A stretch of DNA of 21,228 nt from the NCBI GenBank assembly GCA_035691285.1, contig DASSJI010000044.1, forward strand, positions 1-21,228, read 5' to 3'. A program made the position numbers and the translations under genes. Below the pieces are notes generated by a model. It was not told the origin of the DNA, did not search any database, and saw nothing but the letters and a program-made list of their open reading frames with translations. Shown here piece after piece: positions 1-8,281 of the stretch. The number at the start of each line of letters is the position of its first letter. Position 1 is the stretch's first letter. The DNA comes from DATFEN01 sp035691285. GTDB taxonomy: Bacteria; Acidobacteriota; Vicinamibacteria; Fen-336.

Positions 1-127
1 CGGACGGGATGACGGACGAAGTACGCAGCAAGCTGGCTGGGCTGTCCGGCATCGAGGTCATCGCGAGCGCCAGCGCGAGTCAGTACAAGGCCACGACCAA
101 GCCGCCCGAGCAGATCGCCAAGGAGCT
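1..127. repeat. Direct repeat copy A of a 127-base perfectly identical block (partner 2690-2816)
   Basis: Bases 1-127 are identical to 2690-2816 when read base by base; the first difference is G at 128 against T at 2817. The block encodes the start of the TolB-like domain in both kinase paralogues. Copy A may extend further left beyond the window. Downstream of it the genes diverge and are no longer identical at synonymous sites. Confidence 0.93.
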
Positions 128-1577
128 GGGTGTCGGCTACTTGCTGGGCGCCAAGGTGAGGTGGCAGAAGTCCGGACAGTCGAGCCGGATCCGCCTGACA
201 TCCGAGCTGGTGGAGGTGGACGGTGGAGGCGCGCCGACGACGCGCTGGCAGGAGACGTTCGAAGCCAACTTGGAGGACGTGTTCCGTGTGCAGGGGGAGA
301 TCGCGACGAAGGTGGCACAGTCGCTCGAGGTGGCCCTGTCCGGGAAGGAGCGCGGGAAGCTCGAGGAACGTCCTACCTCGAACCTCGCAGCGTACGACGC
401 CTACCTCAAAGGGCTCGAGATCCAGAAGGCTGCCGCCGGCCTGGAGACTCGGCGACGAGCCATGGCGCAGTACGAGCAGGCGGTGGCATTGGATCCCGGC
501 TTTGCCCTGGCCTGGGCACATCTCTCCTTCACCCACTCCTCGGCCTTCATCAGCGGTGTGCAGTCGCCGGAGGATGCGCCGGGGGCGAAACAGGCGGCGG
601 AGCGGGCCATGGAGCTGGCGCCAAGCATGCCGGAGGGGCACGTTGCCCTCGGCAATTACCACCTCTGGGTCAGACAGGACCCCGAGAAGGCCTTCGAGGT
701 GTTCTCGCGCGGGCTGACCCTGGCCCCCGACGACGCGCTACTCCTCCGGGGATTGGCTCGCGCCGAGCGAGCCCGCGGGCGCTGGGAGGAAGCCCTCGCC
801 CACCTGCGCCGGGCGCGGGAGCTGGACCCCCGCTCTTACCAGGGCGAGCGACAGCTCGGGTACACCCTCCTCCTTCTGCGCCGCACTCGCGAGGCGCGCG
901 AGGCGAGCGACCGTGGCCTCACCCTCGCCCCGGCGAATCTCACCCTGATTGGAGACAAGGCGATGACCTTTCTCCAGGAGGGCGATCTCGACGGGGCGCG
1001 GGCGGTGTTGGCGGCGGCGCCGAAAGAGGTTGAGCCTACGGCCCTCGTGGCCGCCGTCGCCGTTGGTGACGACCTCCACTGGATTCTCGACGACGCGCAA
1101 CGCGAGGTGTTGCTGCGCCTGACTCCGGGCGCCTTCGCTGGCGACCGTGCAACCTGGGGGATCGTCCTCGCCCAGGCCTGGGCGCTGCGTGGGGACCAGG
1201 CCAAGGTCCGCGAGTACGCCGAGGAGGCGCGGAAGGGCTTCGCCGCTCAATCGGCAGAGAACCCGCGGGATCCGGGGTCCCACCTCTTTCTGGGCCTGGC
1301 CCTCGCCTACCTGGGTCGCGGGGCCGAGGCGGTCCGCGAGGGAGAGAGGAGCGTCGCGCCCCTACCGATCACGAAGCACTCTGTCACCGAGCCGTACGTC
1401 CAGCACCAGCTCGTGCGGATCCACATCCTCGTCGGAAACCACGAGAAGGCGCTCGACCTCCTGGAGCCGCTGATGAGAGTCCCCTATCACCTCACGCCCG
1501 GCTGGCTGCGCATCGACCCCAACTTCGATCCGCTCCGCGGCAACCCGCGCTTTGAGAAGCTCGCGCACGGACCGTGA
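1..1577 (+). CDS. Receptor-like Ser/Thr kinase paralogue, C-terminal part only (TolB-like domain plus TPRs); 5' end outside window
   Basis: The frame is open from the first bases (Asp-Gly before the first Met at position 9) to TGA at 1575-1577, so the gene enters from the left; the Met at 9 is internal, not a start. What is visible matches residues 359 onward of the complete kinase at 1618-4257. There is a TolB-like sensor region with GMTDEVRSKLAGLSGIEVIA, then degenerate TPR units such as YEQAVALDPGFALAWAHL, and a C-terminus with the shared PNFDPLRGNPRFEKLAHG motif. By homology the missing N-terminus should hold a cytoplasmic kinase domain and one membrane helix, leaving this part outside the membrane; that is inference. 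The role would be a transmembrane Ser/Thr kinase whose TPR domain senses or scaffolds. The next gene starts 40 bases downstream on the same strand. Less likely, this could be a shortened copy lacking the kinase domain; the sequence left of the window decides. Confidence 0.85.
   Translation, partial: DGMTDEVRSKLAGLSGIEVIASASASQYKATTKPPEQIAKELGVGYLLGAKVRWQKSGQSSRIRLTSELVEVDGGGAPTTRWQETFEANLEDVFRVQGEIATKVAQSLEVALSGKERGKLEERPTSNLAAYDAYLKGLEIQKAAAGLETRRRAMAQYEQAVALDPGFALAWAHLSFTHSSAFISGVQSPEDAPGAKQAAERAMELAPSMPEGHVALGNYHLWVRQDPEKAFEVFSRGLTLAPDDALLLRGLARAERARGRWEEALAHLRRARELDPRSYQGERQLGYTLLLLRRTREAREASDRGLTLAPANLTLIGDKAMTFLQEGDLDGARAVLAAAPKEVEPTALVAAVAVGDDLHWILDDAQREVLLRLTPGAFAGDRATWGIVLAQAWALRGDQAKVREYAEEARKGFAAQSAENPRDPGSHLFLGLALAYLGRGAEAVREGERSVAPLPITKHSVTEPYVQHQLVRIHILVGNHEKALDLLEPLMRVPYHLTPGWLRIDPNFDPLRGNPRFEKLAHGP
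1489..1570. repeat. 3' direct repeat, copy A (partner 4169-4250)
   Basis: Bases 1489-1552 are identical to 4169-4232 (64 bases). After one mismatch (T1553/C4233) the next 17 bases, 1554-1570, match 4234-4250. The block encodes the common C-terminus (LTPGWLRIDPNFDPLRG). The offset is 2680, nine bases less than for the 5' block, so three codons of net length difference lie between the two blocks. Confidence 0.9.
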
Positions 1578-1605
1578 CCCGCGCCGTCGCTCCGGATCAA
1601 CGATC

Positions 1606-1610
1606 AGAGG
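1606..1610 (+). promoter_or_regulatory. Ribosome binding site AGAGG that fixes the kinase start
   Basis: AGAGG sits 7 bases before GTG 1618. No comparable site precedes the in-frame ATG at 1552, which overlaps the coding end of the preceding gene. The site therefore supports the 879-residue product. Confidence 0.6.
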
Positions 1611-1617
1611 CACCGAC

Positions 1618-4257
1618 GTGATCGGCCAGACGGTCTCGCACTACCGCATCCTCTCCGAGCTGGGCGGCGGCGGGATGGGGGTGGTGTACGAGGCCGAGGA
1701 CCTGAACCTGGGCCGGAAGGTCGCGCTGAAGTTCCTGCAGGAGGCGCTCGAGAGCCGGGAGGCAACCGAGCGGTTCCGGCGCGAGGCGCGCGCGGCCTCG
1801 GCCCTCAATCACCCTCACATCTGCGTGGTGTACGACCTCGGCGAGCACGAAGGAAAGCCGTTCATTGCCATGGAGCGGATGCAGGGCCAGACGCTCAAGC
1901 ACGTCATCTCGGGTCGGCCCTTGCCCAGCGAGCAGTTGTTGGAGCTGGGGTCCCAGGTGGCGGACGCGCTGGAGGCGGCGCACAGCGCAGGGATCCTGCA
2001 CCGGGACCTCAAGCCAGCGAACGTGTTCGTCACGGACCACGGAGAGGCGAAGCTCCTGGACTTCGGCCTGGCGAAGGTGCTGGGGGACGTGGCGGAAGGC
2101 TCGGAGGCGCCGACGGCGGAGCACCTGACACGACCGGGTTCGACGCTGGGGACGGTCGCATACATGTCGCCGGAGCAGGCGCGAAGGGAGACGCTTGACG
2201 CGCGGAGCGACCTCTTCTCGCTGGGTGTAGTGCTTTTCGAGATGGCGACGGGCCGCCTGCCGTTCGAAAACAAATCGACCGCGGAGGTCTTCAAGGGGAT
2301 CCTGGCCGACGCACCGGCTTCTCCGAAGAGCCTCAACGCGGAGGTCTCTCCGGAGCTCGAGCGGATCATCCTCAAGGCCCTGGAGAAGGATCGAGGCCTG
2401 CGTTACCAGCACGCTGCAGAGATGCGGGCGGACCTGAAGCGGCTGCTTCGGGACATGGCTCCGACTCGGGCGCCGGTTGCGACGAGTGGGCGCGGGTCGC
2501 CGGGCCGCACCCTGCGACGCGGGCTCGTCGGGGGCGCTGTCGTGGCGGTCTTGGCTCTGGCGCTGGGCGCGGTGTGGCTCGCGCGGCGCGGAGGCGGCGC
2601 CCAGGGCGCGCCCACCAGCTCTTCGGGTTCGAAGCGGATGGCGGTGCTTCCCTTCGTGAACCTGGGCGCGGCGGAGGACGAGTACTTCGCGGACGGGATG
2701 ACGGACGAAGTACGCAGCAAGCTGGCTGGGCTGTCCGGCATCGAGGTCATCGCGAGCGCCAGCGCGAGTCAGTACAAGGCCACGACCAAGCCGCCCGAGC
2801 AGATCGCCAAGGAGCTTGGGGTCGGTTATCTCCTGGTCGCCAAGGTCCGATGGCAGAAGTCCGGGCAGAAGAGCCGGATCCGCCTGACGTCCGAGCTGGT
2901 GGAGCTGGGAAGCGGAGCCGCGCCGACGACGCGCTGGCAGGAGACGTTCGAAGCCGACCTCTCCGACGTGTTCCGTGTGCAGGGGGAGATCGCCACCAAG
3001 GTGGCGCAGTCGCTGGAAGTGACGTTGTCCGGGACGGAGCGCGGACTCCTCACGGCACGTCCCACGTCGAACCTCACGGCCTACGACGCCTACCTCAAGG
3101 GGCGGGAGGTCGAGAAGATGGGCGGTCCGTGGCGACGAGCGGCGGCACATTACGAGCAGGCGGTGGCGCTGGAGCCCAGCTTTGCCCTGGCCTGGGCCCG
3201 GCTCTCCGTCAGCCGTTCCTGGATTTACAGCGGTTACGGCCGTGTGGGCTCTACGGAAGAGGCGGATGAGGCACGGAAGGCGGCGGAGCGGGCCATGGAG
3301 TTGGCACCCACCATGCCCGAAGGGCACCGTGCACTCGGGGTCTACTACAACCGCGTCAGGGGTGACCGCGAAAAGGCCCTCGAGGCGTATCGGCGGGGGC
3401 TGAGCCTCGCCCCCAGCGACGCGGAACTCCTCCTCGGCGTAGGCCGCATCGAGCGCCATCGCGGGCGGTGGGAGGAGGCCCTCGCGCACATGCGTGGGGC
3501 TCGGGAGCTCGACCCCCGCTCATGGGAGTGCGAGCGGGTGCTGGGGGCCACTCTCCTCCGGCTGCGCCGCACCGGCGAAGCGCGTGAAGCGATCGAGCGG
3601 GGCCTCCTCGGTGCGCCGGCGAACCCCTACTTGCTGATCCTGAAAGCGATGACGTTTCTCCAGGAAGGGAGCCTCGCGAGGGCGCGATCGGTGTTGGCCG
3701 GGGCACCGAAAGAGGTGGAGCCTACGGCCTTCGTGGTCCACGTGGCCGTTGAAGACGAGCTCTACTGGGTGCTGGGCGACGAGCAGCTCGACCTGTTGCT
3801 GCGCCTGACGCCGGCGGCGTTCGACGACGACCGCGGGGCCTGGGGGATCGTGTTGGCGCAGGCGTGGGCGCTCCGCGGGGACCAGGCGAAGTGCCGCGAG
3901 TACGCTGAGGAGGCGCGAAAGGCCGCCGCGCAGAGCGCGGATGCCCGGGGCGCGGAGCCCGACGTCGTCTTGGGCCTGGTGCTCGCCTACCTGGGGCGCA
4001 AGGCCGAGGCCGCCCGCGAGGCAGAGAGGACGGTGGCGCTCAGGCCGATCGAGAGCGAACCTCTCGATGGCCCGTACATGCAGCACCAAGTCGTGCGAAT
4101 CTACATCGTAATCGGCGACCACGAGCGCGCATTGGATCTACTGGAACCGTTGCTGAAGGTCCCCTACTACCTCACGCCCGGCTGGCTGCGCATCGACCCC
4201 AACTTCGATCCGCTCCGCGGCAACCCGCGCTTCGAGAAGCTCGCGCACGGGACGTAG
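1618..4257 (+). CDS. Transmembrane Ser/Thr protein kinase with TolB-like domain and TPR repeats (Pkn-type), 879 aa
   Basis: Start GTG at 1618 is chosen because AGAGG lies 7 bases upstream and the protein then opens MIGQTVSHYRILSELGGGG, the usual beginning of this kinase class; an upstream in-frame ATG at 1552 would lie inside the previous gene. The kinase domain spans about residues 9-275: glycine loop G16-G21, ATP lysine K38, catalytic HRDLKPAN with D130, DFG at 148-150, and SPE at 184-186 in place of APE. All core catalytic residues are present. A basic, Pro/Ser-rich juxtamembrane stretch leads to one membrane helix (about 302-322). Next comes a TolB-like region (about 339-460: MAVLPFVNLG, EYFADGMTDEV) and TPR-like repeats to the end. 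The predicted role is phosphorylating cytoplasmic Ser/Thr targets in response to an extracytoplasmic signal; substrate and ligand are unknown. It follows a close paralogue in tandem and ends 12 bases before a convergent gene. Confidence 0.93.
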   Translation: MIGQTVSHYRILSELGGGGMGVVYEAEDLNLGRKVALKFLQEALESREATERFRREARAASALNHPHICVVYDLGEHEGKPFIAMERMQGQTLKHVISGRPLPSEQLLELGSQVADALEAAHSAGILHRDLKPANVFVTDHGEAKLLDFGLAKVLGDVAEGSEAPTAEHLTRPGSTLGTVAYMSPEQARRETLDARSDLFSLGVVLFEMATGRLPFENKSTAEVFKGILADAPASPKSLNAEVSPELERIILKALEKDRGLRYQHAAEMRADLKRLLRDMAPTRAPVATSGRGSPGRTLRRGLVGGAVVAVLALALGAVWLARRGGGAQGAPTSSSGSKRMAVLPFVNLGAAEDEYFADGMTDEVRSKLAGLSGIEVIASASASQYKATTKPPEQIAKELGVGYLLVAKVRWQKSGQKSRIRLTSELVELGSGAAPTTRWQETFEADLSDVFRVQGEIATKVAQSLEVTLSGTERGLLTARPTSNLTAYDAYLKGREVEKMGGPWRRAAAHYEQAVALEPSFALAWARLSVSRSWIYSGYGRVGSTEEADEARKAAERAMELAPTMPEGHRALGVYYNRVRGDREKALEAYRRGLSLAPSDAELLLGVGRIERHRGRWEEALAHMRGARELDPRSWECERVLGATLLRLRRTGEAREAIERGLLGAPANPYLLILKAMTFLQEGSLARARSVLAGAPKEVEPTAFVVHVAVEDELYWVLGDEQLDLLLRLTPAAFDDDRGAWGIVLAQAWALRGDQAKCREYAEEARKAAAQSADARGAEPDVVLGLVLAYLGRKAEAAREAERTVALRPIESEPLDGPYMQHQVVRIYIVIGDHERALDLLEPLLKVPYYLTPGWLRIDPNFDPLRGNPRFEKLAHGT
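2690..2816. repeat. Direct repeat copy B of the 127-base identical block (partner 1-127)
   Basis: This is the second copy of the identical block, inside the complete kinase gene at offset 2689 from copy A. It lies just after the membrane-helix region, so the identity covers the beginning of the presumed extracytoplasmic domain. Confidence 0.93.
4169..4250. repeat. 3' direct repeat, copy B (partner 1489-1570)
   Basis: This is the matching 3' block at the end of the complete kinase gene, with 81 of 82 bases identical to copy A. The stop codons differ (TGA in the first gene, TAG here), so identity ends just before the termini. Confidence 0.9.
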
Positions 4258-4269
4258 GGAACGGCCGAC

Positions 4270-5598
4270 CTATCGGCCCTTGGCGCCCGCGCCCTCGAGG
4301 GCCCGGTCGACCGCATCCTGGAAGCGGCTGTCGCCGATGCGCAGCAGCAGGCGTCGCGCTTCCTCGCGGCGGCCGAGGGCGACGAGGCACAGGGCCCGGT
4401 CGTAGCGCGCCTCGGGCGCGAGCAGCCATCCATCCGCGGCTGCGGCCAGCTCGTCGAGGAGGCGGAGGGCCTCCGCGGGCCGGCCGTCGTCGAGGGCGGC
4501 CGCCGCCCGCGCGAAGGCCTCGGGGATCGGCTCGTCCTCTCCGGGCGCGAGGCCGCTCGGCAGGAGCGCCGGCTGAGGCGCGGGTGGGCGCCAGTCGGGC
4601 GGCAGCCGGTTCCAGCCGGGGCGCGGCACGGTCTCGGACAGGTCCCGCCGCACGAGCGCCTGCCTCACGGGCTCGAGGCTGGCGGCGAACGGAGGCCGCA
4701 CGATCGCGACGGAGAAGCCGCCGCGTGCGATCGCCACGACCGACGGCGCCGGCCAGCCCAGCGCGTCCGCACGGCCCACGCCGACGAGGTAGGGCCAGCG
4801 GTGCCGATAGGACGCGACGACGGACCGCAGGCCCGCGTCCTGTTCCGGCTCCGCCGCCATCAGCCAGAGCCGGACCGGCGGCTTCACGAGGCCACGAAGG
4901 TCGATCAAGTCGGCCGAGCACGTCCGGCACGCGGCGTCGGCCACGTAGACGAGCGTGAGGCCCTCGGCCTCCGCCCGCGCCGGCTCCCCGGTCGAGAGGC
5001 GCGCGCGGTCGGGCAGGCGCAGGGGCGACTCGACGAGCGTCGGGCGGGCAGCTCCTGCGATCGCCTGCAGCCGCGCGCGGTCGAGCGCCGCCTGCAGCGA
5101 CGGCAGTCCGACGAGGTCCGCGGCCTCCCCCGCCGCGAGCAAAGCCTCGGCGCCCAGCTCGGCGCCGCCGCCGAGAAGAACGTGAAGCGCCTCGCGCCCC
5201 TGTCCGGCCTGGACGAGCGCCCGACCGAGACGCAGGCGGGCGTCTGCGCCCCGGGGATCGAGCAGCACGGCGCGACCCAGGTGTCGTCTCGCGGCCTCGG
5301 CCTTTCCGCTCCGGGCCAGCGCCTCCCCCATCGCCGCGAAGAGCCTCGCGCGATGCTGCCGGTACTCGTTCCGCGCCGCCACGAACTCGTCCTCGACGAC
5401 CTCGCCCTTGCGCCCCGCCTTGACGAAGAGGCTCGGGTCGAACTCGGCGGTCAGGCTCAGCGCGCGGCGCGCCGTGGCGACCGCGTCGGCCGGCCGCTCG
5501 GCGGCGATCCGAAGGGCCTCGGACGCCAGCCGCTCCGCCTCGGCCACGGGAGCGGGCGTCGAGGCGCTCGCCGCGAGCGCGAGGAGAACGGGCAGCAT
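4270..5598 (-). CDS. Secreted TPR protein with an embedded thioredoxin-like CxxC domain, 442 aa; function unknown
   Basis: ATG at 5598 opens a short hydrophobic signal-like segment (MLPVLLALAASAS), suggesting export. Residues about 20-160 are helical and TPR-like, for example GEALARSGKAEAARRHLGRA followed by LLDPRGADARLRLGRALVQAG. Residues about 213-318 look like a thioredoxin fold. A beta strand LTLVYVADAA runs into C224-R-T-C227, a helix follows, then a second strand (VRLWLMAAEP), and WPAPSVVAI offers a candidate cis-proline. A further helical repeat (EAFARAAAALDDGRPAEALRLLDEL) closes the protein. It may be an extracytoplasmic scaffold with redox capacity, but the fold assignment is inference. 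It is the last gene of the leftward block: its start lies 3 bases after the stop of the DUF3592 gene and its stop faces the kinase stop 12 bases away. No terminator hairpin is visible between them. Confidence 0.8.
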   Translation of the reverse strand: MLPVLLALAASASTPAPVAEAERLASEALRIAAERPADAVATARRALSLTAEFDPSLFVKAGRKGEVVEDEFVAARNEYRQHRARLFAAMGEALARSGKAEAARRHLGRAVLLDPRGADARLRLGRALVQAGQGREALHVLLGGGAELGAEALLAAGEAADLVGLPSLQAALDRARLQAIAGAARPTLVESPLRLPDRARLSTGEPARAEAEGLTLVYVADAACRTCSADLIDLRGLVKPPVRLWLMAAEPEQDAGLRSVVASYRHRWPYLVGVGRADALGWPAPSVVAIARGGFSVAIVRPPFAASLEPVRQALVRRDLSETVPRPGWNRLPPDWRPPAPQPALLPSGLAPGEDEPIPEAFARAAAALDDGRPAEALRLLDELAAAADGWLLAPEARYDRALCLVALGRREEARRLLLRIGDSRFQDAVDRALEGAGAKGR

Positions 5599-5601
5599 CG
5601 G

Positions 5602-6474
5602 CTATCGAAGGAAGCGGTAGGCCGCGCAGGACGCGTTGCCCAGCACGGTCAGCAGCGGGAGCAGGAGCGCGAGCCCGGCCGCGCCCCGCGCCGCGAGCTG
5701 TCCCTGCTCGTCGGCGACGACTGCGGCCGGCAGGCTGTCGACGAGCACGGCGTGGTCCGGATTCTCGGGATGGAAGAGGACGGTCTCGCGGCGCTCGTCG
5801 CGGAGCCCCTGCGGATCCGTGGTCGTCTGCGACACCCGGTGCCTGAGGCCGTCGGTCCCGGCGAACTCGAAGATGAGCCGGAAGACCGGCCGGTCGTTGA
5901 TCTCCATGCTCGTGCCCTCCTGGGACACGAACTCTGCGGCGCCTGCCTGGCCGGAGCGCAGGAGCCGCAGCCGGCGCAGGCCCGAGCGCAGGCCGAGGCC
6001 GGCGAGCAGCGCGCCGAGCGCCGGGAAGATCACGACGAAGCCGGCCCCCGGGCCGAACGTCGCGCTCCGCATGCCTTGGATCCGCGACGTCAGCGGTCGC
6101 AGCGTCAGGTACTCGACCGTGACCGCGGCGCCGACTGCGGGCGGGCCGCCAGTCACGTACGACACGCCGTCGAGGTCCGCGCCGTCGGGCCCGCGGTAGG
6201 AATAGCCCACGGCGTGGACCGGCACGTCTCCCTCGCTCGCGCCTGTCTCGCGCGCCGACGTCACCCGCCCTTCGACCCGGTCCACGTCGCCTCGGAACAA
6301 CACCGGCGACAAGAGGTCGGCGTTCAGGACGAAGGCCCACACGAACGGCGACGTGAAGGCCAGCAGCACCCAGCCCGCGAGCCCGAGGGGAGGACCGAAG
6401 AGGGCGAGAGCTCGGAGGCCGAGCGGCAAGGACCGCGGCGGCGGCGCCAGGCGATCGAAGTTGGGGCGGCTCAC
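5602..6474 (-). CDS. DUF3592-like membrane protein, 290 aa
   Basis: The start is GTG at 6474, whose last two bases overlap the TGA of the upstream aminotransferase (GTGA, 6471-6474); no other start near the upstream stop fits so well. Three hydrophobic segments are seen: about residues 22-50, about 140-162, and about 264-285 at the C-terminus. Between the first two lies a beta-rich region resembling DUF3592 (VEGRVTSARETG, YSYRGPDG, VEYLTLRP). A second, similar half follows the middle helix (FRLIFEFAGTDG, TVLFHPENPDHAVL), so the protein looks like an internal duplication of one module. The family has no established biochemical role and none is proposed here. Its neighbours are an aminotransferase upstream and a secreted TPR protein downstream in the same operon. 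Confidence 0.8.
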   Translation of the reverse strand: MSRPNFDRLAPPPRSLPLGLRALALFGPPLGLAGWVLLAFTSPFVWAFVLNADLLSPVLFRGDVDRVEGRVTSARETGASEGDVPVHAVGYSYRGPDGADLDGVSYVTGGPPAVGAAVTVEYLTLRPLTSRIQGMRSATFGPGAGFVVIFPALGALLAGLGLRSGLRRLRLLRSGQAGAAEFVSQEGTSMEINDRPVFRLIFEFAGTDGLRHRVSQTTTDPQGLRDERRETVLFHPENPDHAVLVDSLPAAVVADEQGQLAARGAAGLALLLPLLTVLGNASCAAYRFLR

Positions 6475-7637
6475 GCCCGCGCCTTGAGCCTCTCCAGGCG
6501 GCGCTCGGCCTCGTCGAGCGTCGCGTCCTTCTTGCAGAACGCGAACCTCACCTGGCGGCGGCCATCGCGGGCGTCGTCGTAGAAGGACGAGCCCGGCACG
6601 ACGGCGATGCCGATCTCCTGGACCAGGAAGCGGGAGAAGGCCACGTCGTCGTCCCATCCCAGGCCCGAGATCTCGGTCATCGCGTAGTACGCGCCCCGCG
6701 GCCTGTACGCCCGGAAGCCGGCCGCCTCCACCATGGCGAGCAGGCGCTCGCGCTTGCGCGCGTACCCGGAGGCCAGCTCGCCGTAATAAGCGTCGGGCAG
6801 CGCGAGGGCCAGGGCGCCGGCCTCCTGCAGCGGCGCCGCCGCGCCGACGGTGAGGAAGTCGTGCACCTTGCGGATCGCGTCGGTCAGCGGCGGCGGCGCG
6901 ATCGCCCAGCCCACGCGCCAGCCGGTCACGCTGTACGTCTTGCTCATCCCGTTGATCGTGATCGTGCGCTCCTTCATGCCGGGCAGCGAGGCCAGGGCCA
7001 CGTGGACGGCGTCGTCGAACAGGATGTGCTCGTAGATCTCGTCGGTGACCGCGACCGCGTCGTGGGCCTGGCACAGCTCGGCGATGAAGGCGAGCTCCTC
7101 GCGGCTGAACACCTTTCCGGTCGGGTTGTTCGGAGTGTTGACGATGATCGCGCGGGTCCGGGGACCGAAGGCGCGCCGGAGCTCGTCGGGGTCGAAGCTC
7201 CAGTCGGGCGGCCGCAGCTTCACGAAGCGCGGCTGCGCGCCCGAGAGGATCGCGTCGGGCCCGTAGTTCTCGTAGAAGGGCTCGAACACCACGACCTCGT
7301 CGCCGGGGTCGAGGAACGCCAGGAGCGCGGCGATCATCGCCTCCGTCGAGCCGCACGTGACGGTGATCTCGCGCTCGGGGTCCACCGGAACGCCGTAGAG
7401 GCGCTGGAACTTCGCCGCGATCGCGTCGCGCAGGGACTTCGCTCCCCAGGTGATCGCGTACTGGTTCACGTCCCCGGCGATGGCGCGGCGGGCCGCCTCC
7501 TTCACCGCTTCCGGGGCCGCGAAGTCGGGGAAGCCCTGGGACAGGTTCACCGCGCCATGGAGCTGCGCGAGCCGCGTCATCTCGCGGATGACGGACTCCG
7601 TGAAGCGGCGCGCCTTCTGCGAGGGGCGGGCGCTCAT
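6471..7637 (-). CDS. PLP-dependent class I/II aminotransferase, 388 aa
   Basis: ATG at 7637 overlaps the stop of the GerMN gene in ATGA (7634-7637), and the length is normal for fold-type I aminotransferases. Visible motifs are NLSQGFPDF (31-39), GSTEA phosphate-cup region (96-100), NTPNNPTGK (168-175), D199 in TDEIYE for the pyridine nitrogen, the PLP lysine K233 in NGMSKTYSVTGWRVGW, and R364 in VRFAFCK for the substrate carboxylate. All key residues are present, so an active enzyme is expected. The sequence style is closest to the kynurenine/glutamine/methionine or aspartate aminotransferase branch (2-oxoglutarate-type amino-group transfer in the cytoplasm); the substrate cannot be read from sequence. 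Nothing in its neighbours, which are envelope proteins, points to a pathway, so it may simply be a passenger in a cell-wall operon. Confidence 0.93.
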   Translation of the reverse strand: MSARPSQKARRFTESVIREMTRLAQLHGAVNLSQGFPDFAAPEAVKEAARRAIAGDVNQYAITWGAKSLRDAIAAKFQRLYGVPVDPEREITVTCGSTEAMIAALLAFLDPGDEVVVFEPFYENYGPDAILSGAQPRFVKLRPPDWSFDPDELRRAFGPRTRAIIVNTPNNPTGKVFSREELAFIAELCQAHDAVAVTDEIYEHILFDDAVHVALASLPGMKERTITINGMSKTYSVTGWRVGWAIAPPPLTDAIRKVHDFLTVGAAAPLQEAGALALALPDAYYGELASGYARKRERLLAMVEAAGFRAYRPRGAYYAMTEISGLGWDDDVAFSRFLVQEIGIAVVPGSSFYDDARDGRRQVRFAFCKKDATLDEAERRLERLKARA

Positions 7638-8281
7638 GACACGGGGGACGGCTTCACCGGCGTCAGTATGGACGAAGCGAGCAGGGTCATGTCGGGGGGA
7701 AGGGGGCGCGAGAGGTCCACGTGGCCGGCCAGCGTCTCGGCCGGGCGGTCGTCCACGAGGATCTGCACGCGCCGGATGGCCGGAAAGTTCACGGTGACGG
7801 AGTTCACGATCGAGTACACGCTGCGCAGCTCCTCGCTCACGCCGCCGGCGTGTCCCTGGGTCGCCTCGCTCGAGAGGTCGACGTAGGCCACGCCGCGCGC
7901 GGTGACGAACACCTCGAGGACCCGGGTCGCGGCCGGCAGCGTCGGAAGCAGCTCCGAGCCGGGCTTCGGCCCCTTCACCAGCTCTTCGACCACCGTCCGG
8001 AGCTGGCGCGACAGGTCCGAGGAGAAGGCCAGCTCCCGCTCCTCCATGACCAGGCCGGGCTCGGCGGCCGAGTTGAAGAAGAGGCGCACGTTGATGGAGC
8101 GCCGCGCCTCGCCCGGTTCCTCGGCGGCGGGCTCGGCCGCCGCCTCGCCCATCGTCTCGTCCACCGGCGCGACCACCTCCTGGCGGAACAGGCGTGACCA
8201 GCGCGGCGCGCTCAGGGTGGCTCCCGCGAGGAGGAGGAGCAGGCCGAGGATGGTGGCGAGGTTCGCGGTCCGCCGTGTCAC
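7634..8281 (-). CDS. GerMN-domain protein, membrane-anchored, 215 aa
   Basis: Start GTG at 8281 overlaps the amidase TGA in GTGA (8278-8281). The resulting N-terminus is basic (MTRRTANL) followed by one hydrophobic helix (about 9-24), giving an anchored extracytoplasmic protein. An acidic Ala/Glu/Pro linker (about 40-60) leads to a GerMN domain at about 64-185: INVRLFFN, LRTVVEELVKGP, VLEVFVTARGVAYVDLSSEA, and a Ser/Val-rich helix ending NSVTVNFPAIRRVQILVD. The segment LAGHVDLSRPLPPDM follows. GerMN domains are named from Bacillus GerM but are common in non-sporulating bacteria beside cell-wall amidases. A role as partner or regulator of the upstream amidase is inferred from that pairing and from coupling. 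Confidence 0.88.
   Translation of the reverse strand: MTRRTANLATILGLLLLLAGATLSAPRWSRLFRQEVVAPVDETMGEAAAEPAAEEPGEARRSINVRLFFNSAAEPGLVMEERELAFSSDLSRQLRTVVEELVKGPKPGSELLPTLPAATRVLEVFVTARGVAYVDLSSEATQGHAGGVSEELRSVYSIVNSVTVNFPAIRRVQILVDDRPAETLAGHVDLSRPLPPDMTLLASSILTPVKPSPVS

Noticed and set aside
1597..3489. Long minus-strand open frame antisense to the complete kinase
   Set aside because: Composition is a shadow of the kinase reading frame; no domain, and no ribosome site pattern.
4172..6340. Long minus-strand open frame overlapping the TPR and DUF3592 genes in another frame
   Set aside because: The translation is extremely Arg/Ala/Gly-rich low complexity and overlaps two genes with recognisable features and proper start/stop spacing.
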